Source of the DNA: Sphingomonas sp. PP-F2F-A104-K0414
GTDB lineage: Bacteria; Pseudomonadota; Alphaproteobacteria; Sphingomonadales; Sphingomonadaceae
Assembly: GCF_004340945.1 (NCBI RefSeq)
Contig: NZ_SLYD01000003.1
Span: forward strand, 310,001 to 374,000
DNA length: 64,000 nt
Reading direction: 5' to 3'
Shown here: positions 27,300 through 34,423 of the stretch, in pieces
How positions within the stretch are numbered: position 1 is the first letter of the stretch
Layout: each line of letters opens with the position of its first letter
Translations under genes and position numbers: made by a program
The notes under the pieces: generated by a model
The model's input: only the letters and a program-made list of their open reading frames with translations
What the model was told of the DNA's origin: nothing
Database searches by the model: none

Positions 27300-27393
27300 C
27301 GTCATGCCGGGCTCGTTCCGGCATCCACCGTTCCGCACGCTCGATAGTCGTGAGAGCGCGGAACCGTGGACCCCGGAACAAGCCCGGGGTGAC
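27300..27393. repeat. inverted repeat, family E (GTCATGCCGGGCTCGTTCCGGC)
   Basis: Left arm CGTCATGCCGGGCTCGTTCC, right arm GGAACAAGCCCGGGGTGACG with a CATCCACCGTTCC / GGAACCGTGGA inner pair. Second copy at 55789-55883. Confidence 0.85.
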
Positions 27394-27421
27394 GAAGACG
27401 GGAGCGTCCTCCGCCCTTCAC

Positions 27422-27503
27422 CGTCACCCCAGCGAAAGCTGGGGTCTCGTGCGGCAAGGGGGTGCTCCATTACGGGGATACCCCAGCTTTCGCTGGGGTG
27501 ACG
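27422..27503. repeat. inverted repeat, family B
   Basis: CGTCACCCCAGCGAAAGCTG at the left pairs with the CAGCTTTCGCTGGGGTGACG right arm. Followed closely by a half-element TCCCGGCTTTCGCCGGGATG at 27551-27570. Confidence 0.85.
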
Positions 27504-27606
27504 AGATTGGGTGGAAATACGAATAGCAGGTGTCCCCTCGCGGCGCGGGGTCCCGGCTTTCGCCGGGATGACGAAGAGCGTGGCCGTATCGAGGTTCAGC
27601 TCTAAA

Positions 27607-27730
27607 ATCCTCCCCCGCCAGCGGGAGGTGTCTGGCGCTTGCCGGACGGCGGGGGAGGTAAGGAGAACCTCCGTTCCGTGTCCTCCCCCTCCGTCACCTG
27701 CGGTGCCACCTCCCCCTGACGGGGGAGGAT
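27607..27730. repeat. inverted intergenic repeat, family F
   Basis: Ends ATCCTCCCCCGCCAGCGGGA and ACCTCCCCCTGACGGGGGAG, inner TGCCGGACGG / CCGTCACC. Close to the 19205 copy in both sequence and length. Confidence 0.85.
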
Positions 27731-27867
27731 TCAAACGCCCCATTAATGACGTCCGTGTCACACCGGTTGACTTGCACCCCCCCCTTTTCTAAACGGACCG
27801 CGCCTTGGCGGGATCGCTCGTCGCTGCTTGCTTCCTCCCCGATGCGAAATCAGGTGGAGGAACGTGC

Positions 27868-28188
27868 GTGGCGGAGATCGAACCCGGACAGGACCCCCAG
27901 GGTGTTGACGATCCGCGACTTTCCGCGCTCGATGAGCGATTGCGAGAGGCGCAGCATCGGGAAACGCTCGCAAAGGGGCAGAAGGGGGCGGATGCCGAGC
28001 GGGGTTACTCGCAAGGCAATCGCGTCATTTCCGCTCTCATCGGGAGTCTCGTTGGCAGTGCGCTGATCGGCTGGTTGATAGACCGCTGGTTCGGCACTGG
28101 CCCTTGGGGACTGATCGTGCTGCTGTTCCTCGGGATAGCGGTCGCGTTCAGGCAGATCATTCGAATTTCAGGCGAACGCCCGGAGTAA
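27868..28188 (+). CDS. atpI: ATP synthase subunit I (AtpI/AtpZ-type accessory)
   Basis: 106 aa from GTG at 27868, chosen because GGAGG lies 8 bases upstream; the frame extends further without an RBS. The N-terminal half is charged. The C-terminal half has two hydrophobic helices (VISALIGSLVGSALIGWLI and GLIVLLFLGIAVAF). The position directly before atpB and the double helix with WFGTGPWG between are typical of the alphaproteobacterial protein I. It helps assemble the c-ring or bring Mg2+ and is not part of the final enzyme. Confidence 0.85.
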   Translation: MAEIEPGQDPQGVDDPRLSALDERLREAQHRETLAKGQKGADAERGYSQGNRVISALIGSLVGSALIGWLIDRWFGTGPWGLIVLLFLGIAVAFRQIIRISGERPE

Positions 28189-28225
28189 CCGGGCGTTTGT
28201 CGTATCAAGACGGCAGGGATTCCAC

Positions 28226-29017
28226 GTGGCGGCAGAACAGGGCGGCAAGATCGATCCGATGCACCAGTTCCTGATCGAGCCGGCGTTCGGCTCGCACTGG
28301 ATCGTAGGTGGCTATGACCTGTCGTTCACCAACTCCGCATTGTGGATGGTGGTGACGCTGGTCGCGCTTTGGGCGTTCATGATCGGTGGCATGAAGCGCG
28401 AGCTCGTCCCCGGTCGGTGGCAGATGGCGGTCGAGGGCTTCACCGGCTTCATCTCGGGCATGCTCGAGCAGAATGTCGGCCCGGGCGGCAAGCGCTTCGT
28501 GCCCTATGTGTTCTCGCTGTTCATGTTCATCCTGTTCGCGAACATCATCGGGCTCCTGCCATTCGGCATCGTCCCCGGCGTGCACCCGTTCACCGTGACC
28601 AGCCACATGACCGTCACCGGCGTGTTGGCGCTGATCAGCTTCGCGATCGTCCTGCTCGTCGGTTTCGGCAAGCACGGCTTCCACTTCTTCTCGCTGTTCG
28701 TGCCAAGCGGCACGCCCGCACTGATGATCCCGCTGATCTTCGTGGTCGAGCTGATGTCGTTCCTGGTGCGTCCGTTCTCGCTCGGTCTGCGACTGTTCGT
28801 GGCGATGACCGCGGGGCATATCCTGCTCAAGGTGCTCGCCGCGTTCGTGATCAACGGTCTCAATCTGGGCGGCGTGTATATCGGTCTGGTGACCGCGCCG
28901 AGCATGCTGCTGATGATCGGCATCACGCTGCTCGAGCTGCTGGTCGCCGCGATCCAGGCCTATGTGTTCGCGTTGCTGACGTCGGTCTATCTGAACGACG
29001 CGGTCAATCTCCACTAA
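28226..29017 (+). CDS. atpB: F0 ATP synthase subunit a
   Basis: 263 aa, GTG start at 28226 with AGGGA upstream. Multi-pass membrane protein that forms the proton half-channels. The essential Arg is in the conserved helix SLGLRLFVAMTAGHILLKVL; the following helix contains LLELLVAAIQAYVFALLTSVYL. Standard alphaproteobacterial length. Second gene of the F0 operon, 37 bases after atpI. Confidence 0.97.
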   Translation: MAAEQGGKIDPMHQFLIEPAFGSHWIVGGYDLSFTNSALWMVVTLVALWAFMIGGMKRELVPGRWQMAVEGFTGFISGMLEQNVGPGGKRFVPYVFSLFMFILFANIIGLLPFGIVPGVHPFTVTSHMTVTGVLALISFAIVLLVGFGKHGFHFFSLFVPSGTPALMIPLIFVVELMSFLVRPFSLGLRLFVAMTAGHILLKVLAAFVINGLNLGGVYIGLVTAPSMLLMIGITLLELLVAAIQAYVFALLTSVYLNDAVNLH

Positions 29018-29075
29018 GTGGGGCAGCCTTCACCAAGTTTTCCAATACCTAACTGATTTTCAAGGGAGTTTTATC

Positions 29076-29303
29076 ATGGACGCACAAGCAGCAAAGATGA
29101 TCGGTGCCGGCCTCGCAGCGATCGGCATGGGCCTCGCAGCACTCGGCGTGGGCAACGTGTTCGCACAGTTCCTCGCCGGCGCTCTCCGCAACCCGGGCGC
29201 AGCCGACAGCCAGCAGGGCCGTCTGTTCATCGGTTTCGCGGCAGCCGAGCTTCTCGGTCTGCTCGCCTTCGTCACGATGATCATCCTCGTGTTCGTCGCC
29301 TAA
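29076..29303 (+). CDS. atpE: F0 ATP synthase subunit c
   Basis: 75 aa, two helices joined by the polar loop AGALRNPGAAD with the conserved RNP. The ion-binding carboxylate is Glu58 in GFAAAELLGLLAF. The residues around it lack the extra polar ligands of sodium-binding rings, so proton coupling is expected. Preceded by AAGGGAG. Confidence 0.97.
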   Translation: MDAQAAKMIGAGLAAIGMGLAALGVGNVFAQFLAGALRNPGAADSQQGRLFIGFAAAELLGLLAFVTMIILVFVA

Positions 29304-29357
29304 CCACTCGCTGAATTGGCCGGGCGACCGCGCCCGGCCGTTTCACGAAGGACCGAC

Positions 29358-29852
29358 ATGCCCCAGATTTCCCAGATAGCCGCTACCTACGCCTCGCAGA
29401 TCTTCTGGCTGCTCCTAACCTTCGGCATCCTGTATTTCGGGATCGGCAAGGGAATGGTGCCAAAGATCGTGTCCAACGTGGACTCGCGCGAAGGCAAGAT
29501 CGCCGGCGATCTGGCGGCGGCGGTCGCTGCCCGTGCGCAAGCCGATACGGTCCAGGCGAACTGGCAGGCCGAAATGGACGCGGCGCGCGTCGCGGCGCAG
29601 GCCGAGACCGCGGCAGCAGCCAAGCGTGCGGCGACCGCGTTCGAGCAGCAGGTCCACGCGGCCGACGCCGAACTCGCCGAGCGTCTGGGTCATCACGATC
29701 TGGCGGTAGCCAACGCCAAGGCCGAGGCACTCTCGAACTTGCAGGGTGTCGCCGCCGAAGCAGCACAGCAATTGGCCGCCAAGGTCGCCGGCCTCCAGGT
29801 CAGCCTGGACGCGGCAACCGACGCGGTACGCAGGACGACGGCGCATGGCTAA
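29358..29852 (+). CDS. atpF': F0 ATP synthase subunit b'
   Basis: 164 aa, start at 29358 with GAAGGA 5 bases upstream. The N-terminal helix (ASQIFWLLLTFGILYFGIG) anchors a long Ala/Glu/Gln coiled coil (residues 45-160). Alphaproteobacteria and cyanobacteria use a b/b' heterodimer as the peripheral stalk; this is the shorter partner directly after atpE. Its 3' end overlaps the next gene by 8 bases. Confidence 0.93.
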   Translation: MPQISQIAATYASQIFWLLLTFGILYFGIGKGMVPKIVSNVDSREGKIAGDLAAAVAARAQADTVQANWQAEMDAARVAAQAETAAAAKRAATAFEQQVHAADAELAERLGHHDLAVANAKAEALSNLQGVAAEAAQQLAAKVAGLQVSLDAATDAVRRTTAHG

Positions 29853-30462
29853 TCCAGATTCGGCCGCAAAGGTCATCCACGGCGAGGGCATGGCGCCCGA
29901 GGGTGCGATCGACAACCAGGGCCTCCAGGGTCACACCACTGCGCCCGGCGGCGTCGAGCATGTGCCCGACCCGACCGCGCTCGGCCTGACCTCGACCGGC
30001 TGGGTCGCGGTGGCGATGATCGTCGTCATCCTGCTGATGGTCTGGAAGAAGGTTCCGGGCATGATCGGCAAGATGCTCGACACGCGCATCGCCGGCATCC
30101 GCACGCAGCTCGACGAAGCCAAGGCGCTCCGTGCCGAAGCCGAAGCGATCCGCACCGAGTACGAGGCGAAGGCCAATACCGCGCACGTCGAAGCCGAAGC
30201 CATGAAGGCCCACGCACATCACGAAGCCGCGGCGATCATCGCCAAGGCGAAGGCTGGCGCCGAAGACTTGATGGCCCGCCGCGCGAAAATGGCCGAGGAC
30301 AAGATCGCCGCCGCCGAACGCGCCGCAATCGCCGAAGTCCGTGCCCGGGCGGCGGATGCCGCGGCGAAGGCTGCCGGTATCCTGATTGCCGAGCACCACG
30401 ACGCCGCCGCCGACCGCATGATGGTCGACCGCTCGATCTCGGGCCTTAGCCGCCTGAACTAA
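29845..30462 (+). CDS. atpF: F0 ATP synthase subunit b
   Basis: 205 aa. The start at 29845 lies inside the end of atpF', suggesting coupled translation and equal synthesis of the two stalk subunits. Compared with classic b subunits it has an extra hydrophilic N-terminal extension of about 50 residues (ANPDSAAKVIHGEGMAPEG...) before the membrane helix VAVAMIVVILLMVW, then a long alanine-rich coiled coil. The F1 genes (atpHAGDC) are not in the window, as usual for this class where F0 and F1 form separate operons. Confidence 0.93.
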   Translation: MANPDSAAKVIHGEGMAPEGAIDNQGLQGHTTAPGGVEHVPDPTALGLTSTGWVAVAMIVVILLMVWKKVPGMIGKMLDTRIAGIRTQLDEAKALRAEAEAIRTEYEAKANTAHVEAEAMKAHAHHEAAAIIAKAKAGAEDLMARRAKMAEDKIAAAERAAIAEVRARAADAAAKAAGILIAEHHDAAADRMMVDRSISGLSRLN

Positions 30463-30494
30463 GCGAGCTAGGGCGGCGATCTGCTCACCTGCTG

Positions 30495-30570
30495 TTCCCC
30501 CGCGAAGGCGGGGGGCCAGGGTTACAAGCGTAATCCTATGGGATCCTGGACCCCCGCCTCCGCGGGGGAA
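30495..30570. repeat. inverted repeat, family D (TTCCCCCGCGAAGGCGGGGG)
   Basis: Left TTCCCCCGCGAAGGCGGGGG and right CCCCCGCCTCCGCGGGGGAA, separated by about 36 bases with a CCAGG / CCTGG pair. Located at the 3' end of the F0 operon. Copies near 38719 and 63262. Confidence 0.85.
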
Positions 30571-30610
30571 CGAAAAAGCGCCTAGCGCGCTAAACCTCTC
30601 CAATATTGAC

Positions 30611-30666
30611 GGCCGTCTCTTCCCGGGTTTCCGGCGGCCGAGTCTCCAATCTGAGCCCGTTGGAGA
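30611..30666 (+). promoter_or_regulatory. two-hairpin leader of the SugE/Gdx gene, second hairpin covers the RBS
   Basis: First stem: GGCCG (30611-30615) with CGGCC (30635-30639), enclosing CCGG-GTTT-CCGG. Second stem: TCTCCAA (30643-30649) with TTGGAGA (30660-30666), loop of 10. The GGAG of the ribosome-binding site (30662-30665) is inside the second stem, so folding should block translation. SugE/Gdx genes are often under guanidine riboswitches. This leader does not clearly match any known class, so the call is only structural. Confidence 0.45.
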
Positions 30667-30672
30667 ACAACC

Positions 30673-30993
30673 ATGTCCTGGCTCATCCTTGCGGTCGCCG
30701 TTGTCACTGAAATCTGCTGGGCGCTCAGCCTCAAATGGGCCGCCACCATCGCCACGTGGCAGGCCTCCAGCGTCCCGATCGTCCTTAGCTTCGTCAACAT
30801 GGGCCTGCTCGCGCTTGCGATGCGCGGCCTACCCGCCGGCACCGCCTATGCGATCTGGACCGGCGCTGGCGCGATCGGCGTCATCATCGGCGGCGTCATC
30901 CTGTTCGGCGACAAGGTCAGCGGCATCCAAGCCTGCTTCATGGCGCTGACCGTGGTCGGCATCATCGGCACCAAGGTCTTCGCGCAGGCCTGA
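30673..30993 (+). CDS. gdx: SMR-family transporter, SugE/Gdx guanidinium exporter type
   Basis: 106 aa, four membrane helices. The proton- and substrate-binding Glu is residue 13 (VVTEICWALSLKW). The segments GTAYAIWTGAGAIG and GDKVSGIQ are typical of the small multidrug resistance fold. The Gdx (SugE) subgroup exports guanidinium in exchange for protons as an antiparallel dimer. The VTEICWA variant and PAGTAYAIWTG fit Gdx better than EmrE, but the subtype should be confirmed by phylogeny. Confidence 0.85.
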   Translation: MSWLILAVAVVTEICWALSLKWAATIATWQASSVPIVLSFVNMGLLALAMRGLPAGTAYAIWTGAGAIGVIIGGVILFGDKVSGIQACFMALTVVGIIGTKVFAQA

Positions 30994-31415
30994 CATACCG
31001 CGGGGGCGCCCAGGAAGGCCTTCTGCCTGTCCATCTGTCTGGGCCGCCACTGCAGTACGCAAGGCGGCCTTGCGGCTATCCCACACGACTCGACGAGGTG
31101 CGTCCACCGAGCGAAGCGGCGGCGGTCGGATAATGCTGCCTGCAAGACTCGGCGCTGGGCCTGCGTAAGATTCGTCGGGGGCGGCCGTTCGAGAGCGATC
31201 AACGTCCTGGTCTTCCCATCAGCGCATGCCGACTCATCCACCTGAACAGTTGCGATTTGAAACTAGGGTTTGCTGTCTGCCACTATGTGGCGGTTTGGAG
31301 ACACAATGTTCAAAAATCGGTTTCCGTATGCGGAAATTGCTAGACGCGAACAGCGTAAGGCCTCTACCTAACGTCCAAACCATAAGTTCGAAAACATTCG
31401 AACACTCAGGAGAGA
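30994..31415. other. 422-base spacer upstream of the TonB-dependent receptor
   Basis: No gene is supported. A minus-strand frame (31241 to 30846) runs through it but becomes the shadow of gdx in its second half. Near the receptor there are TTTCCG-TATG-CGGAAA (31321-31336, a 6-bp palindrome) and two TTCGAA copies about 10 bases apart (31387-31405 region), which may be regulator sites. An AGGAG precedes the receptor start. Confidence 0.5.
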
Positions 31416-34238
31416 ATGCCGATGCGTATGATCGCATATCTGTTGTCCGCCGCAGCAACCACGGCGATCGTCGCCCCGGCATTCGCGCAGGACGTCCCGA
31501 CCTCGCAGCCCGAAGCGCAGGCGACCGCGACGACGACGTCGGGCACGGCGGCTGGGTCGGTTGATGCGGGGCAAACCCCGGTCGCCGCGGCGCCAGTCTA
31601 TTCGGGTAACGCCAGCGACATCGTCATCACCGCCACCCGTCGTTCCGAGCGGCTGTCGAACGTGCCGATCGCGGTTTCCGCGGTCGGTTCGGCAGCGCTG
31701 GAGAATACCGGCGCGAATGACATCCGTCAGGCCACCCAGCTTGTCCCCTCTCTGCTGATTTCCTCGACTGGCAGCGAGGCCAACGCGTCCGCCCGCGTTC
31801 GCGGTATCGGCACGGTCGGCGACAACCCGGGCCTTGAGAGCTCGGTCGCGGTATTCATCGATGGCGTCTATCGCAGCCGCACCGGCTCGGGTCTCAACGA
31901 CCTCGGCGAAGTCGATCGTATCGAGGTTCTGCGCGGTCCGCAGGGTACGTTGTCGGGCCGCAACGCCACGGCAGGTTCGATCAACATCCTGACGAAGCTA
32001 CCGTCGTACAAATTCGGTGGCTATGCCGAGGCGACCTACGGCAACTACAACAACGTTCGTATAGCCGGCGGGCTGACCGGCCCAATCATCGCAGACAAGC
32101 TCGCGTTTCGCCTCGACGGCGTGTTCGGCAAGCGCGACGGCTATTATTACGACGTCGTCAACAAGACCGATTACAACGATCGCAATCGCTATTTCGTCCG
32201 CGGGCAGTTGCTGTTCGAGCCCTCGTCCGACGTTACCGTCCGCCTGATCGGCGACTACACGCACCGCGACGAGAAGTGCTGCGGCGCGGTCTACATCAAC
32301 ACCCAGGAAAAGATCGATCCGACCCCGGGCGTCCCCGGCGATTTCGCTATCAATCCCGCGGGCAACCGCATCGTCCAGGTCATGCAGAGCATGGGTGCGG
32401 TTTTCCCGAGCGCGGGCGATCCGTATAATCGCCGCATCGCCAACTCGCCCGGCCGCGCCTATTCGAACGTCACGACCGATTACGGCGGCTCGGGCCAGAT
32501 CGACATCAACCTCGGCGGCGCCTCGCTCACCTCGATCACGGCATACCGCGAATACAAATCGGGTGGCGCGGGGGATATCGACTACGGCAATCTCGACATT
32601 GCCTATCGGCCCGATGACGGTAACAGCTTCCGCCAGTTCCACACCTTCAGCCAGGAAGTCCGCCTGAACGGCTCGCTGTTCAACGACAAGCTCGACTGGC
32701 TGGTCGGTGGCTATTACTCGAAGGAAGACCTTGTCGTTGCCGACAATCTGAAGTTCGGCACGCAATATGGCGCGTTCGCCGCTTGCCGCATCGTCGCGAC
32801 GATCAATCCTGCTGCGGCACTGCGTAACCCGGCCAACCCGGGTTGCCTCAGCGCAGCCGGTCGCGCGGTGTTGTCAGGCCAGGTGCCCGGCACGACGCCA
32901 GCCTTCGGTGCGCTGACCAACACGGTGCTCGCCGGCATCGATCGCCTCAGTACCGTCAACAATGTCGGCGACGTCCGTTCGACCTATTATCAGGACAGCG
33001 AGAACTACGCGTTCTTCACGCACAATATCTTCAAGCTAACCGACAAGCTGTCGATCACCGGTGGCCTGCGCTACACGCATGAGGCGAAGGATTTCCACGG
33101 CGACTTCAACAACAACAACGCAGTCTGCCCGGTCCAGCAAGCCAATCTCAGCCCGCTGCTCGCCAGTGCGGCGGTCCCGGCGGCGGTCAAGACGCTCGTC
33201 GGCGGCATCGTCACGCTTACCTGCACAGGCAACTCGACGACTGCGCTCAATGGCCTCGATCTCAATAATGGCTTCAAGGAAGGTGAGTTCACCGGCACCG
33301 GCGTGATCTCGTATAAGCCGCGGACCGACACGTTGCTGTATGCGTCCTACTCGCGAGGCTACAAGGCGGGCGGCTATAATCTCGATCGTTCGGATTTGAC
33401 GGCCAACGTATTCTCGTCGCCGACCAATGCCAGCGCCGCCAATTTGCGGTTCGATCCTGAGACCGTGAACGCGTACGAGGTCGGCCTGAAGTTCACGTCG
33501 AAGGATTTCACCTTCAACGTCGCGGGCTTCCGTCAGGAGTTCAAGAACTTCCAGCTGAACACCTTCAACGGCACCAACTTCATCGTCCAGAACATCAGCA
33601 CCTGCGATACGAGCCTGAACGGTGCGGATCAGGATGCGAGCTCGACGACCGGTGCTTGCACGGGGAAGACGAATTACGGCGTAATCTCGCAAGGTTTCGA
33701 GCTTGAAGCCGGGCTGTTCCCGGCGCCGAACTACTCGGTGAACCTCGGCTACACCTACACGAACACGCGCTTCCGCAACAATCTGGTTGGTACCGAAAGC
33801 GGCCAGCCGCTCGATGCCGCGCTGTTCCTGCTCTCGGGCAGCAACCTGTCCAATGCGCCGAAGCACACCGTGACCGCGTCGACGGCATGGACACCGGATA
33901 TCGGCCATACCGGGCTAACCGCGTTGTTCTACGTCGATGGCCGTATGACCAGCGACTACAACACGGGGTCGGACCTGTTCCCGGAAAAGGCACAGGACGG
34001 CTTTTTCCTGATGAACGCCCGCGTCGGCATCCGTGGGCCGCAGCAGAAGTGGGCACTCGAGGTCTGGGCGCAGAACCTGCTCGACACCAACTACCAGCAG
34101 GTTGCGTTCAACGCACCGTTCCAGGGGGCGGGCAGCCAGGCGCAGACCCAGGCGTTCGGCACGACCGCAAACCAGATCTTCACGTCGTATCTGGCCGAAC
34201 CCCGCACCTACGGCCTGACGCTCCGCTCGCGCTTCTGA
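31416..34238 (+). CDS. TonB-dependent outer-membrane receptor
   Basis: 940 aa. Signal peptide to APAFAQ, then a Thr/Ala-rich linker, a TonB-box-like DIVITATRR (about residue 66), and the plug domain (SVAVFIDGVYRSR, VLRGPQGTLSGRNATAG). A 22-strand barrel follows and ends in LTLRSRF with terminal Phe. Two ATGs (31416 and 31422) follow the AGGAG; the second has better spacing. The extracellular loops hold several Cys pairs (KCCG, CRI, CLS, CPV, CTG, STCD, GAC) which could be disulfides. No transporter, regulator or enzyme lies beside it, so the ligand is not inferable. Sphingomonads carry many such receptors. Confidence 0.93.
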   Translation: MPMRMIAYLLSAAATTAIVAPAFAQDVPTSQPEAQATATTTSGTAAGSVDAGQTPVAAAPVYSGNASDIVITATRRSERLSNVPIAVSAVGSAALENTGANDIRQATQLVPSLLISSTGSEANASARVRGIGTVGDNPGLESSVAVFIDGVYRSRTGSGLNDLGEVDRIEVLRGPQGTLSGRNATAGSINILTKLPSYKFGGYAEATYGNYNNVRIAGGLTGPIIADKLAFRLDGVFGKRDGYYYDVVNKTDYNDRNRYFVRGQLLFEPSSDVTVRLIGDYTHRDEKCCGAVYINTQEKIDPTPGVPGDFAINPAGNRIVQVMQSMGAVFPSAGDPYNRRIANSPGRAYSNVTTDYGGSGQIDINLGGASLTSITAYREYKSGGAGDIDYGNLDIAYRPDDGNSFRQFHTFSQEVRLNGSLFNDKLDWLVGGYYSKEDLVVADNLKFGTQYGAFAACRIVATINPAAALRNPANPGCLSAAGRAVLSGQVPGTTPAFGALTNTVLAGIDRLSTVNNVGDVRSTYYQDSENYAFFTHNIFKLTDKLSITGGLRYTHEAKDFHGDFNNNNAVCPVQQANLSPLLASAAVPAAVKTLVGGIVTLTCTGNSTTALNGLDLNNGFKEGEFTGTGVISYKPRTDTLLYASYSRGYKAGGYNLDRSDLTANVFSSPTNASAANLRFDPETVNAYEVGLKFTSKDFTFNVAGFRQEFKNFQLNTFNGTNFIVQNISTCDTSLNGADQDASSTTGACTGKTNYGVISQGFELEAGLFPAPNYSVNLGYTYTNTRFRNNLVGTESGQPLDAALFLLSGSNLSNAPKHTVTASTAWTPDIGHTGLTALFYVDGRMTSDYNTGSDLFPEKAQDGFFLMNARVGIRGPQQKWALEVWAQNLLDTNYQQVAFNAPFQGAGSQAQTQAFGTTANQIFTSYLAEPRTYGLTLRSRF

Positions 34239-34256
34239 TCGGAGGGTTAGGGTAGG

Positions 34257-34294
34257 AAAAAGCCGGTCCGCACATAGATGCAGGTCGGCTTTTT
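34257..34294 (+). terminator. intrinsic terminator of the TonB-dependent receptor gene
   Basis: AAAAAGCCGGTC (34257-34268) pairs with GGTCGGCTTTTT (34283-34294), with G-T pairs near the loop and a T-run on the 3' side, 18 bases after the stop. Confidence 0.8.
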
Positions 34295-34304
34295 CATGTC
34301 TGTT

Positions 34305-34413
34305 TCCTCCCCTGCAAGGGGGGGCAGCGCGTAGCGCTGACGGAGGGGGCGCTGCGCTCGATAGCACGATACCCTTCCGTCGCTTGGCGCCACCTCCCCT
34401 TGCAGGGGAGGAT
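34305..34413. repeat. inverted intergenic repeat, family F
   Basis: TCCTCCCCTGCAAGGGGGGG at the left, CCTCCCCTTGCAGGGGAGGA at the right, with GCAGCGCGTAGCGCTGACGG in between. Lies between convergent receptor and glnD. Confidence 0.8.
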
Positions 34414-34423
34414 GAGAAACGCC

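Larger units (their letters stand above)
27293..27867. other. 575-base spacer made almost entirely of repeats
   Basis: Four repeat types in tandem: family E (27300-27393), family B (27422-27503), a single half-element of B type (27551-27573), and family F (27607-27730). After it come about 130 bases with the F0 operon promoter region. No ORF is supported; the frames called here are products of the repeats. Confidence 0.75.

Noticed and set aside
30846..31241. 131-codon minus-strand frame overlapping the gdx 3' end
   Set aside because: Its C-terminal half is the mirror of gdx. The N-terminal half (ERPPPTNLTQAQRRVLQ) has no recognisable homology or RBS, so it is only noted as unexplained sequence.
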